DNA from: Ktedonobacter sp. SOSP1-85
GTDB lineage: Bacteria > Chloroflexota > Ktedonobacteria > Ktedonobacterales > Ktedonobacteraceae
NCBI RefSeq assembly: GCF_016587415.1
Contig: NZ_BNJI01000001.1
Location: 3,449,501 to 3,513,500, forward strand
Direction of reading: 5' to 3'
DNA: 64,000 bases
Shown: piece by piece, positions 36,486-44,319 of the stretch
Layout: each line of letters begins with the position of its first letter
How positions within the stretch are numbered: the stretch's first letter is position 1
The notes under the pieces: generated by a model
Seen by the model: only the letters and a program-made list of their open reading frames with translations
Database searches by the model: none
What the model was told of the DNA's origin: nothing
Position numbers and translations under genes: made by a program

Positions 36486-37685
36486 CTAGCATGCTATTGT
36501 TCGCAGCGCACTAATAATAGCATCAGCATCTTGAAAGTCATTAAAATAACCTGGACTTACTCTTACAGTGCCTCCATTTTCGAGCGTTCCTAGCCATTTA
36601 TGTGTCCAAGGGGCACAGTGTAAACCGGCGCGGACTGCGATTCCTTTGGCTCCTAAAGCTGCCTCAACTGCTTGTGGGGAGGAGGCAGCTATTGTAAGCG
36701 AAATAATACCGCACCAAGAGGTAGATGTGTGTGGTGTATATACCTCGACGTTTGGTAAGCTCATTAGCTTTTCGCGTATCTGTTCTGCTAAATTAATGCT
36801 ATGCTCTACAATAGATTTTCGCCCATTTTTTTGCAACCAGGTTAAAGCTGCATGTAGTCCTGCTATTGCCAATATATTATGGCTTCCAGCTTCGTATGCT
36901 GAGGGCAATGACATAGGCATGTCGATGCTCTCAGAGAAAGTACCTGTACCGCCAAACAGCAGTGGATTAGGCTTCCAGTTAGACCCTAGAACAAAGCCAG
37001 CTATACCAAACGGACCATACAACGACTTATGCCCTGAAAAGATGAAAGCATCAATAAGACCACTTTTCAAGTCAATGGGATAGAGCCCTGCTGTTTGTGC
37101 ACCATCTACAATAATGATAACTTCTGGGTTACTTTGTTTTGCGAGCTTCGCAATTTCAGCCACTGGGGGCATCACTCCGCAAACATTACTTGCGTGAGTA
37201 ACACAGACCATTGTGGGCGGTTCAGATTGGAAAGCAGCTGTGAGCTTGTCGAGTTGACAGGTAAATGTTCTCTGTCCAAATGGAATTTGTCGGACCTGGA
37301 CTCCCTTTGATTGCCGTAGGTGCTCTACCGGTCTTAGTACTGAATTGTGCTCAAATGGTGTGACGTAGATGATGTCCCCGGGATAAAAGTTGGCTCCAAA
37401 GATAGCTTGGTTGAGAGCGTGCGTTGCAGATGCGGTAAAAATGACGCTATCTGCTGACGGAGCTTCAAGCCAATCTGCTAGGAGCTCTCGCGTCTCAGTA
37501 AGCATTCGTGTACTTGCGCGTGCAAATGGGTTCCCTCCGCGCCCAGCATTGCCGCCTTGCTTCATATAGAATGAGTTCGCCTCTACATAAACACTTTCGG
37601 GTTTGGGAAATGTTGTAGCAGCGTTGTCTAAATAAATAGGTTCTTGCTCCTCCATCTGTAAAGAGTTCTCTCTAGTCGCTGACAT
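36486..37685 (-). CDS. Cysteine desulfurase (SspA/DndA-like)
   Basis: A 399-residue PLP-dependent aminotransferase-fold enzyme that takes sulfur from cysteine as a persulfide. PLP Lys220 lies in FSGHKSLYGPFG, His in VCVTHASNVCG, Asp in IIVDGAQTAG, and the persulfide Cys357 in VRAGLHCAPWTHK. Such an enzyme feeds the sulfur-inserting PAPS-reductase-like protein in DndA and SspA systems. It overlaps the end of the preceding ATPase gene by 14 bp, so it belongs to this operon and not to a housekeeping Fe-S cluster. GGGAGGA precedes the ATG at 37685; a six-codon longer frame has weaker support. Confidence 0.85.
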   Translation of the reverse strand: MSATRENSLQMEEQEPIYLDNAATTFPKPESVYVEANSFYMKQGGNAGRGGNPFARASTRMLTETRELLADWLEAPSADSVIFTASATHALNQAIFGANFYPGDIIYVTPFEHNSVLRPVEHLRQSKGVQVRQIPFGQRTFTCQLDKLTAAFQSEPPTMVCVTHASNVCGVMPPVAEIAKLAKQSNPEVIIIVDGAQTAGLYPIDLKSGLIDAFIFSGHKSLYGPFGIAGFVLGSNWKPNPLLFGGTGTFSESIDMPMSLPSAYEAGSHNILAIAGLHAALTWLQKNGRKSIVEHSINLAEQIREKLMSLPNVEVYTPHTSTSWCGIISLTIAASSPQAVEAALGAKGIAVRAGLHCAPWTHKWLGTLENGGTVRVSPGYFNDFQDADAIISALRTIAC

Positions 37686-40600
37686 TTGATCCTCCCATAA
37701 CATAATCTAATAGAGCGAGAGCAATTTGGCGCTTTTCGTCGAGAGACAGAGGTCGTCCCGAAATCTCCAGAGTAGATTTAAAATTTTGTAGAATTCTTTG
37801 CCCTTGTGGAGATAAACCCGATTGGCGAAAACGGTATGTCTGCTCACTCTTTTCGGGCAGTGCAACAGAAAGTTTTACCGCGGTCTCGTCGGAGGAGAGA
37901 TCGAAAATCTCGTTTTCAATCCTCTTCCTTGCTTCTAGTAAGTTATGCCTGAAAGTCTCATTGCTGCGATCATTCCAATCACTCAAGGATATACCCAATA
38001 TAGCCTTGGACAGATGATCCCAGAAGTTCGCTGTTTGCTTTGACTCGTTTTCGCTGGCAACTTGAACTAATCTTTGGGCAAGCTGGTCGCTAAAGCGAAG
38101 GGATCTCAATGGTTTCTCAGCTTGTTCTTCAATGATTTTTAACCATGTAACTATTGCTGCATGTCCGTCTGAGGCATCGCTAGCAAAGGTTTCTCGCACA
38201 AAGCGGTCTAAGGAATACAATAACATCTGGTAGGCAGCTGCTATTTCATCCATCAAGTTGGATAGCCGCTCCCTCATTATTTGCCTGTATTTATCTTCAT
38301 TGCTTACGTCAATGCTGTCGTTTTCGAGTAGTTCTAGTAAATCGTAAGATAATACGCGAGCTGGTTCTCTTTGCGCTTTTCGCAGTAAATTGCGGAATTC
38401 CTGGGCATTAGTGGAGACCAGATTAGTATCTCGGCAGTATCTTGGCAGGCTTTGCAACCAACGCAGTAGACCTATACTCAAAGCATTAAGTGGTTGTTGC
38501 GTCTGTTTCTGATCTGACACGAAACTCTCTACCCGCTCTTCAAGGATTGACCACAGGATTGAGCGCCGTGCATCCCAAGGCCCTAGCTCAATAGTATATT
38601 GCTCTGGTTGCTTACAGAGCTTAATGAAGACCTCTGCAGTTACAGGAGAAACTATTTTTCTACTCTGCCGCATGGTAAGTACTGGGAGACGGAAGTGCAA
38701 GGCAGCTGCTACTAGTAGCGGCAGAACACCTCGGCGCAAACCAAAGGGAGGTGACTGCAGTCTATCGATGAGCGTAGAGGCCTCTTGCTCTCTCTCTACT
38801 GCTGTATTTGCAAAGTTTTGTATGACCTCCCATGCTTCAGCCAGTGAGTCCCCATTAGTTGGTTTTCTCAGGATACCGTATCCAGTGGCAGTGAGCTGTA
38901 CTAAGGTTGTGCGGATTAGGAGTGTTCGTACAATGAGCCAATCTGGACCATGACCTTGTAAGCCAAAATCCGGAGGAAGTGCATCCTGTGGGCTTCCAAG
39001 TAGTACTTCGATGACTTTCTCCAGTGCCCGCTCTTGCTGTCCGGATGGCTCTTGCTGGTTCACCAACTCATTATTTAATGTCGGCGTTTTATTAAACCAC
39101 TGGTCGCATAGCCCCGAGAGTAACCGAGAGATGTCGTCCGTTTCCCAATGTCCTGAGCGCCACTCAGAGCCCTCATACCACCACCAGGTCGCCTTCGCGA
39201 GGCTGGGCTGCAAGAGCGGATTTAATGCCCGCAAGAGACGAGTCCTCGCATCTTCGACGAAGAAAGCAATTTCCGTCGGAAGACGCTCATCTTTCTGCAT
39301 AAAAACAGGATCATTGCTTAGGTCGTCCAATGCAAAGAGTTCGCGAACTGGTTCTGCAAGCAACAACGGCTGATCTGGAATGACGTATACTGTACGGCTG
39401 CTTGGAAGATTTTGCACAACACGAATGGCTTCTTCTCTTTCTGCCGCATTTGTTGCTAGTACATAAGCAATAGCACCATCGGCATAGCCATGCTCACCGA
39501 GTTGTTTGAGGAAAAGCTCGGCGCTCACTCGCTTCATATCACCTGACCAGCAGTAAATGCCATTGAAAAATCTCGTGATGGAGTGTTCTTGATTATACCG
39601 GCGAGGTAGATAGTAGGGCAGAGGAACATAACGCTCCACCACTAAACGTATTTGTTGCTGATTGGGAGAGCGCCTCTCAAGTGCAGCGCTCAGTTCTGTA
39701 TCCAGGTCTACATCGCTTCCACGAGTGAACGTCCAATATCCGTCCGACCGGCGATAGACAACGACTCTCCTTTGCGTAAGCGTTTCTAAACGCGCTGCTA
39801 CGTCATCGGCAGAAATGCCTAATGCCCATGCTAGTATCTCTGTAGTAGGTAAGACACGATCGGACGCACCTTGAGACTGAGTATTAACCTCGTTAACAAT
39901 CAGAAGAATGGCTAATGCTTTGACCAGTGATTGTGTTATATTATCTTCTCGGCCTAATTTGCCCAGGGCATGCATTGTCCCCGACCATATGGGATGTGCT
40001 CCACCTGGTTTTGTATCTGACCGTATAGCGTCGGCGAAGTAATCCCACACAAGATCTAAGCTTAATACATTCCATGTGTCCACGTTTCCCCAATCTGTGA
40101 GCAAATCAGCTAATGTTCCTGGTTCGTCAGCAGCGAGGAATGTGAAGAGCGTTCGCTCATTTTGAGCGACACGGCTTGCTAGGCGAGGAAGTGCATAAAT
40201 TGTCAGGGGATGTAGCGGCCATGCCTGCTCGATAATATGTTGGCGCAATGCCACATCGTCTAATTCATTGAATAAAGAGAGGTCAAAAGAAACGGCTGTC
40301 AATTGATTGAAAGCGGAACGATGAATGTCTGTGAAACGCTGCCACGCTTTGGTGTCAGGTGTACTAATGGCTTCTACGATGAGCTGGTACATAACATTAG
40401 GATCACTAGAGATATCGTGGTTACGAAATCGCTCAGCTATCCTCGCCCACTCTTGCTGATGGACTAGTGGTAAGCCAGCTGCATAACTGGACATAAGCTG
40501 ATGTGTGATGAGAACAAGATGCACTTGGGATGAGCCGCTTCGATTGCAAAACTCGGCAAATGACTGTAAAAGCGCTGCTTCAGCCCCAAACGGCTCTCCT

Positions 40601-41391
40601 GCTCTGGAATCAAGGAAGCGTCCAAACTCGTCCCAAATAACTATAATGCCTTCGTAGCCACTGTCGTGGAGCGCTTCTGCTGTAGCATGGAATATACTCT
40701 CTAGAGAAGGCCCTGTATTGTAATCGAACTGAGCTCCTGCCGTAATCTCTGGATAGAGCTGTTCAAACAGGATTAGCGCTTCACGGTTGAGGGCTTGTAA
40801 TTTATCGGTTAGCTTGCTAAGTGACGACCCTTTTTCAAGCAGTTTTGATTGAAGCTGCTGATGCGCGTCTGGATAACTGGTCTCCCATAGGCTAATCATA
40901 CTCAGAGCCGACTCAAACTGCGTGCGTGGTTTGAGATGAGACAGTCCTTGGTGTGTCAATGCGCGAGACAGTGCTCTGGTAAGGGCTGTTGCTAAGTTTT
41001 TTTCATCACCTGAAAGGATGACAGGCAGCAGACGCATTTCGCTACGAGCATACTGGTTAATACGCTCTGCCTGGGTTGGAAACCTGCGCATCAACCTCTC
41101 TTGTACGACTGATAGAGCGTCGTGGCAGTCGGCATCTTTACTGGCGAACGTGCCCAATACAATGCCTAGGAGTGATTTACCTGAGCCATATGCTGCATGT
41201 AAAATGTGGGAGCGCTGTGTAGCAGTGGATACCGTGCCATCAAGGATAGATGCTAACGCCTCTGCTCCATTAGGAGTGGGGATGTAACCCGAGACGTAGT
41301 CGGCATTACCAGCATCGTAAACTACATTGATAGACCGCTGGAAATGCGGAGAGAGCGCCTTCAATGGCGTTGTAATGGTACTTGATGACAT
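37672..41391 (-). CDS. SspC/BrxC-like large ATPase, paralogue
   Basis: A 1239-residue ATPase. Walker A is AAYGSGKS (66-73) after YVSGYIPTP, Walker B is GIIVIWDEF (247-255), followed by a long helical region. HPLTIYALPRLASRVAQNERTLFTFL corresponds to HPLTTYCLPSLNRALAQNERTMFSFI in the ATPase at 28726, showing common ancestry. In Ssp systems the ATPase SspC works with SspB and SspD in modification; its place here between DUF4007 and desulfurase genes points to that role. Its ATG follows directly on the stop of DUF4007 copy 2 (TAATG). Confidence 0.78.
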   Translation of the reverse strand: MSSSTITTPLKALSPHFQRSINVVYDAGNADYVSGYIPTPNGAEALASILDGTVSTATQRSHILHAAYGSGKSLLGIVLGTFASKDADCHDALSVVQERLMRRFPTQAERINQYARSEMRLLPVILSGDEKNLATALTRALSRALTHQGLSHLKPRTQFESALSMISLWETSYPDAHQQLQSKLLEKGSSLSKLTDKLQALNREALILFEQLYPEITAGAQFDYNTGPSLESIFHATAEALHDSGYEGIIVIWDEFGRFLDSRAGEPFGAEAALLQSFAEFCNRSGSSQVHLVLITHQLMSSYAAGLPLVHQQEWARIAERFRNHDISSDPNVMYQLIVEAISTPDTKAWQRFTDIHRSAFNQLTAVSFDLSLFNELDDVALRQHIIEQAWPLHPLTIYALPRLASRVAQNERTLFTFLAADEPGTLADLLTDWGNVDTWNVLSLDLVWDYFADAIRSDTKPGGAHPIWSGTMHALGKLGREDNITQSLVKALAILLIVNEVNTQSQGASDRVLPTTEILAWALGISADDVAARLETLTQRRVVVYRRSDGYWTFTRGSDVDLDTELSAALERRSPNQQQIRLVVERYVPLPYYLPRRYNQEHSITRFFNGIYCWSGDMKRVSAELFLKQLGEHGYADGAIAYVLATNAAEREEAIRVVQNLPSSRTVYVIPDQPLLLAEPVRELFALDDLSNDPVFMQKDERLPTEIAFFVEDARTRLLRALNPLLQPSLAKATWWWYEGSEWRSGHWETDDISRLLSGLCDQWFNKTPTLNNELVNQQEPSGQQERALEKVIEVLLGSPQDALPPDFGLQGHGPDWLIVRTLLIRTTLVQLTATGYGILRKPTNGDSLAEAWEVIQNFANTAVEREQEASTLIDRLQSPPFGLRRGVLPLLVAAALHFRLPVLTMRQSRKIVSPVTAEVFIKLCKQPEQYTIELGPWDARRSILWSILEERVESFVSDQKQTQQPLNALSIGLLRWLQSLPRYCRDTNLVSTNAQEFRNLLRKAQREPARVLSYDLLELLENDSIDVSNEDKYRQIMRERLSNLMDEIAAAYQMLLYSLDRFVRETFASDASDGHAAIVTWLKIIEEQAEKPLRSLRFSDQLAQRLVQVASENESKQTANFWDHLSKAILGISLSDWNDRSNETFRHNLLEARKRIENEIFDLSSDETAVKLSVALPEKSEQTYRFRQSGLSPQGQRILQNFKSTLEISGRPLSLDEKRQIALALLDYVMGGSNVSD

Positions 41392-42314
41392 TATATATCC
41401 TCGCGCCTAGACACTCGTTCGGTGTAATAACGAGCCAAAATATCACTAGGTTGTAGTATGGGAAGTGTGAGCGTATCGAGTCCAGCTGTTCGGACAAACT
41501 GTATGCGCCAGTCCTGATAATCTTTGTTAAGCCTGGCCAGTAGGTCGGAAAGCGTTGTTGTGGTCAGGCTAAAAACTCTACCAGCATTTAATGGCTCGCG
41601 CAAAACGTCAGTGAGCCCCACTTGTGTTACACCATTCCGGGCTTTTAGCTGTCGGTCGGCAAGTACGTAGAGAAGTACGAGTGGATGAAAACGAGCTGAG
41701 TCTAGCCTTTCCATTCTGTATTGACGCCCACGGTTGTCGCCTACTCTGCTTAGAACCCCTAATCTAGAGAATGGTGATTCCGTCAATTCTTCGGGAGTTC
41801 GAGAGACTTTACTTGGTAGATACGTTTGAAGTAAACAATCTATATCTCTTTTCAATGAGCCAATAGCAACTTCCTGGTCTGCGTAATTATTTATCACCCA
41901 ATTGTTAAGTGACTCCAGGCAATTACCATCATCAAAGAACGATGGTGCGAAATGATTGAAAAACCAATACCATGTGGTGGCGTGATCCCGGCTGCAAGCC
42001 AAGTGGTAGTGGAGGAGCCAGAGTGTAGCATTATCCTCTAAATAGCGATCGTATGTCCAGATTAACTGGCCAAGAGGTGTAAGATGTTGCACCCGCTGGC
42101 GTTCTTCTGATTTCTCCTCAGCCAATCCTGTTGCCTGCATCCAAAAGCGGAGAGACTTTACCATGTTTTGTCCTATGCCTAGTCTCTCAGCTGCGTCGAT
42201 ATCGAGGAATACCGTCGGAAGCCTACCTTCCTCTTCAGCACTCCTTATTGCCGCCATCCCTTTATATAGCCAGCCTTCACGAATGTAGAAGGTCTCATGT
42301 TTTGCAAATGCCAT
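41391..42314 (-). CDS. DUF4007/SspB-like protein, copy 2
   Basis: A 307-residue protein with the DUF4007 core: FWMQATGL, LTPLGQLIWTYDRYLEDNATLWLLHYHLACSRDHATTWYWFFNHFAPSFFD, and a C-terminal stretch ILARYYTERV. It aligns by eye with copy 1 at 27418 over the whole length (LTPFGKLVYQYDPALTDRGTQWILHYYLA there). It lies between the PAPS-reductase-like gene (15-bp gap) and the ATPase gene (1-bp overlap), the place of sspB in an sspBCD-type set. Confidence 0.75.
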   Translation of the reverse strand: MAFAKHETFYIREGWLYKGMAAIRSAEEEGRLPTVFLDIDAAERLGIGQNMVKSLRFWMQATGLAEEKSEERQRVQHLTPLGQLIWTYDRYLEDNATLWLLHYHLACSRDHATTWYWFFNHFAPSFFDDGNCLESLNNWVINNYADQEVAIGSLKRDIDCLLQTYLPSKVSRTPEELTESPFSRLGVLSRVGDNRGRQYRMERLDSARFHPLVLLYVLADRQLKARNGVTQVGLTDVLREPLNAGRVFSLTTTTLSDLLARLNKDYQDWRIQFVRTAGLDTLTLPILQPSDILARYYTERVSRREDI

Positions 42315-42329
42315 TGCCTAATACCACCC

Positions 42330-44060
42330 CTACAATTGTTTTAGAGGGATAATCTCCCTTGTCCCCTTGCTCTTGCCGAAGACACTTAAGCTCTTCGCAA
42401 CGAGGCACCCTGTCGATCCAAAGTGAGTTACACATTCCATACATCCCGTGCAGACGTTTTGGTCGATTTCATAAATGCGCTGTTCTGGTTTGATGGTGAT
42501 GGCCCCCTGTGGGCAAACTGCTGAACAGGCTGTACATTGAATGCACGTTTGAAACTTGGTAGACTGCTGTTTGAAGTACCATGTCAAGCGGTTTATATCC
42601 TGCTTGGGATTTATTACGGTAAAGCGCAAAGAAGTACTATTATCGGGGGCCTGCACAATGAGCGCATCCCAATCTTGGTTTCGTCGCCCCTCCAAATAAA
42701 TCTCGCCTAGAGCTGGTCTGCAGCGATCTCGAATAATCCTTCCTAGCGGCTTAAGGAACTCCTCTAGTTCTACGTCTACCGGACGCTCAATTTCTATTTG
42801 GACGGTGTTGGCCATGTCTCCGCAAGGCTTAGCCTCTAATCCGCTAAAGCGATTCGGAAGTCCCGCACCGCCAAAGCGTTTGACCCAGCCTCGGTCATCA
42901 ATATACTCCTCTGGATCTGGTTTGCCAATACGGCGTGCGAAATCAATAAGCTGCACTCTCCAGCGCGCAGCATCTTCTGGAAAGAAGATACCTGCGAGCA
43001 TCTCTGACCACTCAGAATTGAGAGGACAGAGCCAACATCCCACTCGACTATAGCCCAAACGGTAAGATTTATTAAAAAGTACGTTATAGCTCAACATGTA
43101 ATTCCACACATCGAACTCAGTCCAATCAATAATTGGGGAGGCTGTAGCCTGTTGCCCGATTTTTGCACCTACTGTCACTCCATTCAGCTCGTCACCTTGA
43201 TCAACTTTCACCACGGTGCCTAAGCGGTCAGGGTCATTCCAAGATACTTTGTGATACTGGCTACGACGCTGTGATTCATCTCTGCGAATACCATAAAACG
43301 TGAGAACTTTTTGATCCCCTAACGTTTGAAGAAGGTTGTTGATAGGACCAGCTTTGAATATAGTACAGCACCAACGCATAACTCTACTTGGTGGACCCAT
43401 TTCTTCGACTAGTTCATGGAAGTTGTGTTCTGCTCTAGCATTAAAAAAAGGAATTAGTGGATTCTCTTCTTGAAATGTACGCACATAATCATAGGTGTGC
43501 TCATCCTCTAGCGTGGTATCTCCGAAAACGTGGAGAATATCGGAGCGCCCCAAGGCCCTTCGTACAATATCAGATACAACTGTTGAGTCTTTACCACCGC
43601 TAAACGATACTAGAATTAGGCGTCGGGAGAAGCGATTTACTGCGTGCTGAATGAATTGAAATGCTTCATCCTCTAACTCCAGAAGATGGGGCTTATTCAC
43701 TTCCAGTTGTCTCTGGTAATCGCGTATTAGTTGTTGGTCTAAAGCGTCGTAGTGATCACTATCACGAATGTATTCGGCGATAGCTGGAATGTCGTTTTTG
43801 AGCTTTTCAGAGGCTGGTAACGTCACCTGTTTTCCATTGATGTAGTAGTAGCGGCTCTTACTGGCTCGCCAAACAGCCTCTGTGGTTAAAGGACCGTGTC
43901 CGTAAAACTGCAGTATACGCCGCTCACGTGCAAATACAGGACGAGCATCTGTTGCTAGGTATTTGATTGTACCTCCACAATTCGGACAGCTATTGCCCCG
44001 AGCTGTATAAACGGGATGCTGGCAAATTTCACACCAGTGAAACAAGGGCTCCAAGTCCAT
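42330..44060 (-). CDS. PAPS-reductase/ATP-pyrophosphatase with zinc ribbon and ferredoxin domain (BrxP/SspD-like)
   Basis: A 576-residue three-part protein. Residues 10-28 form a zinc ribbon (CEIC, CPNC). The adenine-nucleotide alpha-hydrolase fold has PP-loop SFSGGKDS (152-159), MRWCCTIFKAGP and the CxxC element VGCWLCPLNSEW. The C-terminus carries two [4Fe-4S] motifs, Cys506/509/512/516 and Cys537/540/543/552. Proteins with this core (DndC, SspD, BrxP of BREX type 4) activate DNA backbone phosphate and insert sulfur, giving phosphorothioate. It is the first gene of the leftward operon. AAGGAGG precedes the ATG. Confidence 0.85.
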   Translation of the reverse strand: MDLEPLFHWCEICQHPVYTARGNSCPNCGGTIKYLATDARPVFARERRILQFYGHGPLTTEAVWRASKSRYYYINGKQVTLPASEKLKNDIPAIAEYIRDSDHYDALDQQLIRDYQRQLEVNKPHLLELEDEAFQFIQHAVNRFSRRLILVSFSGGKDSTVVSDIVRRALGRSDILHVFGDTTLEDEHTYDYVRTFQEENPLIPFFNARAEHNFHELVEEMGPPSRVMRWCCTIFKAGPINNLLQTLGDQKVLTFYGIRRDESQRRSQYHKVSWNDPDRLGTVVKVDQGDELNGVTVGAKIGQQATASPIIDWTEFDVWNYMLSYNVLFNKSYRLGYSRVGCWLCPLNSEWSEMLAGIFFPEDAARWRVQLIDFARRIGKPDPEEYIDDRGWVKRFGGAGLPNRFSGLEAKPCGDMANTVQIEIERPVDVELEEFLKPLGRIIRDRCRPALGEIYLEGRRNQDWDALIVQAPDNSTSLRFTVINPKQDINRLTWYFKQQSTKFQTCIQCTACSAVCPQGAITIKPEQRIYEIDQNVCTGCMECVTHFGSTGCLVAKSLSVFGKSKGTREIIPLKQL

Positions 44061-44319
44061 AAGGAGGTCTCCTTAACCGTTATTGAATAAACATTCTAAA
44101 AAAGAGTAGTTAACTGCTGTGTATTGACAACAGATCCAAGAGGTCTCTCTGAGTCTAGCGTTCCGCTGCTTACAACAATTTGGATCACGGCAAAAATTTC
44201 TGATGAGTAACGCTTAGTATAAGTATGCATCAAAAACATGTCAATGGAGAAGAGTAAATGGGGCTAATGTTCTAACTGTTAGAATAAATTGATTACCTTT
44301 GCTAGTTTTTGAGATGGAT
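44061..44319. promoter_or_regulatory. Promoter region of the leftward Ssp-like operon
   Basis: A 259-bp gap between the PAPS-reductase start and the TniQ end. A perfect palindrome TTCTAACTGTTAGAA (44270-44284) lies in the middle of the upstream AT-rich part and could be an operator. No gene is seen. Confidence 0.35.

Noticed and set aside
27418..44060. Classical BREX type 1 or type 2, or a complete Ssp restriction system
   Set aside because: No PglX methyltransferase, PglW kinase, BrxA/B, SspE or SspFGH gene is present.
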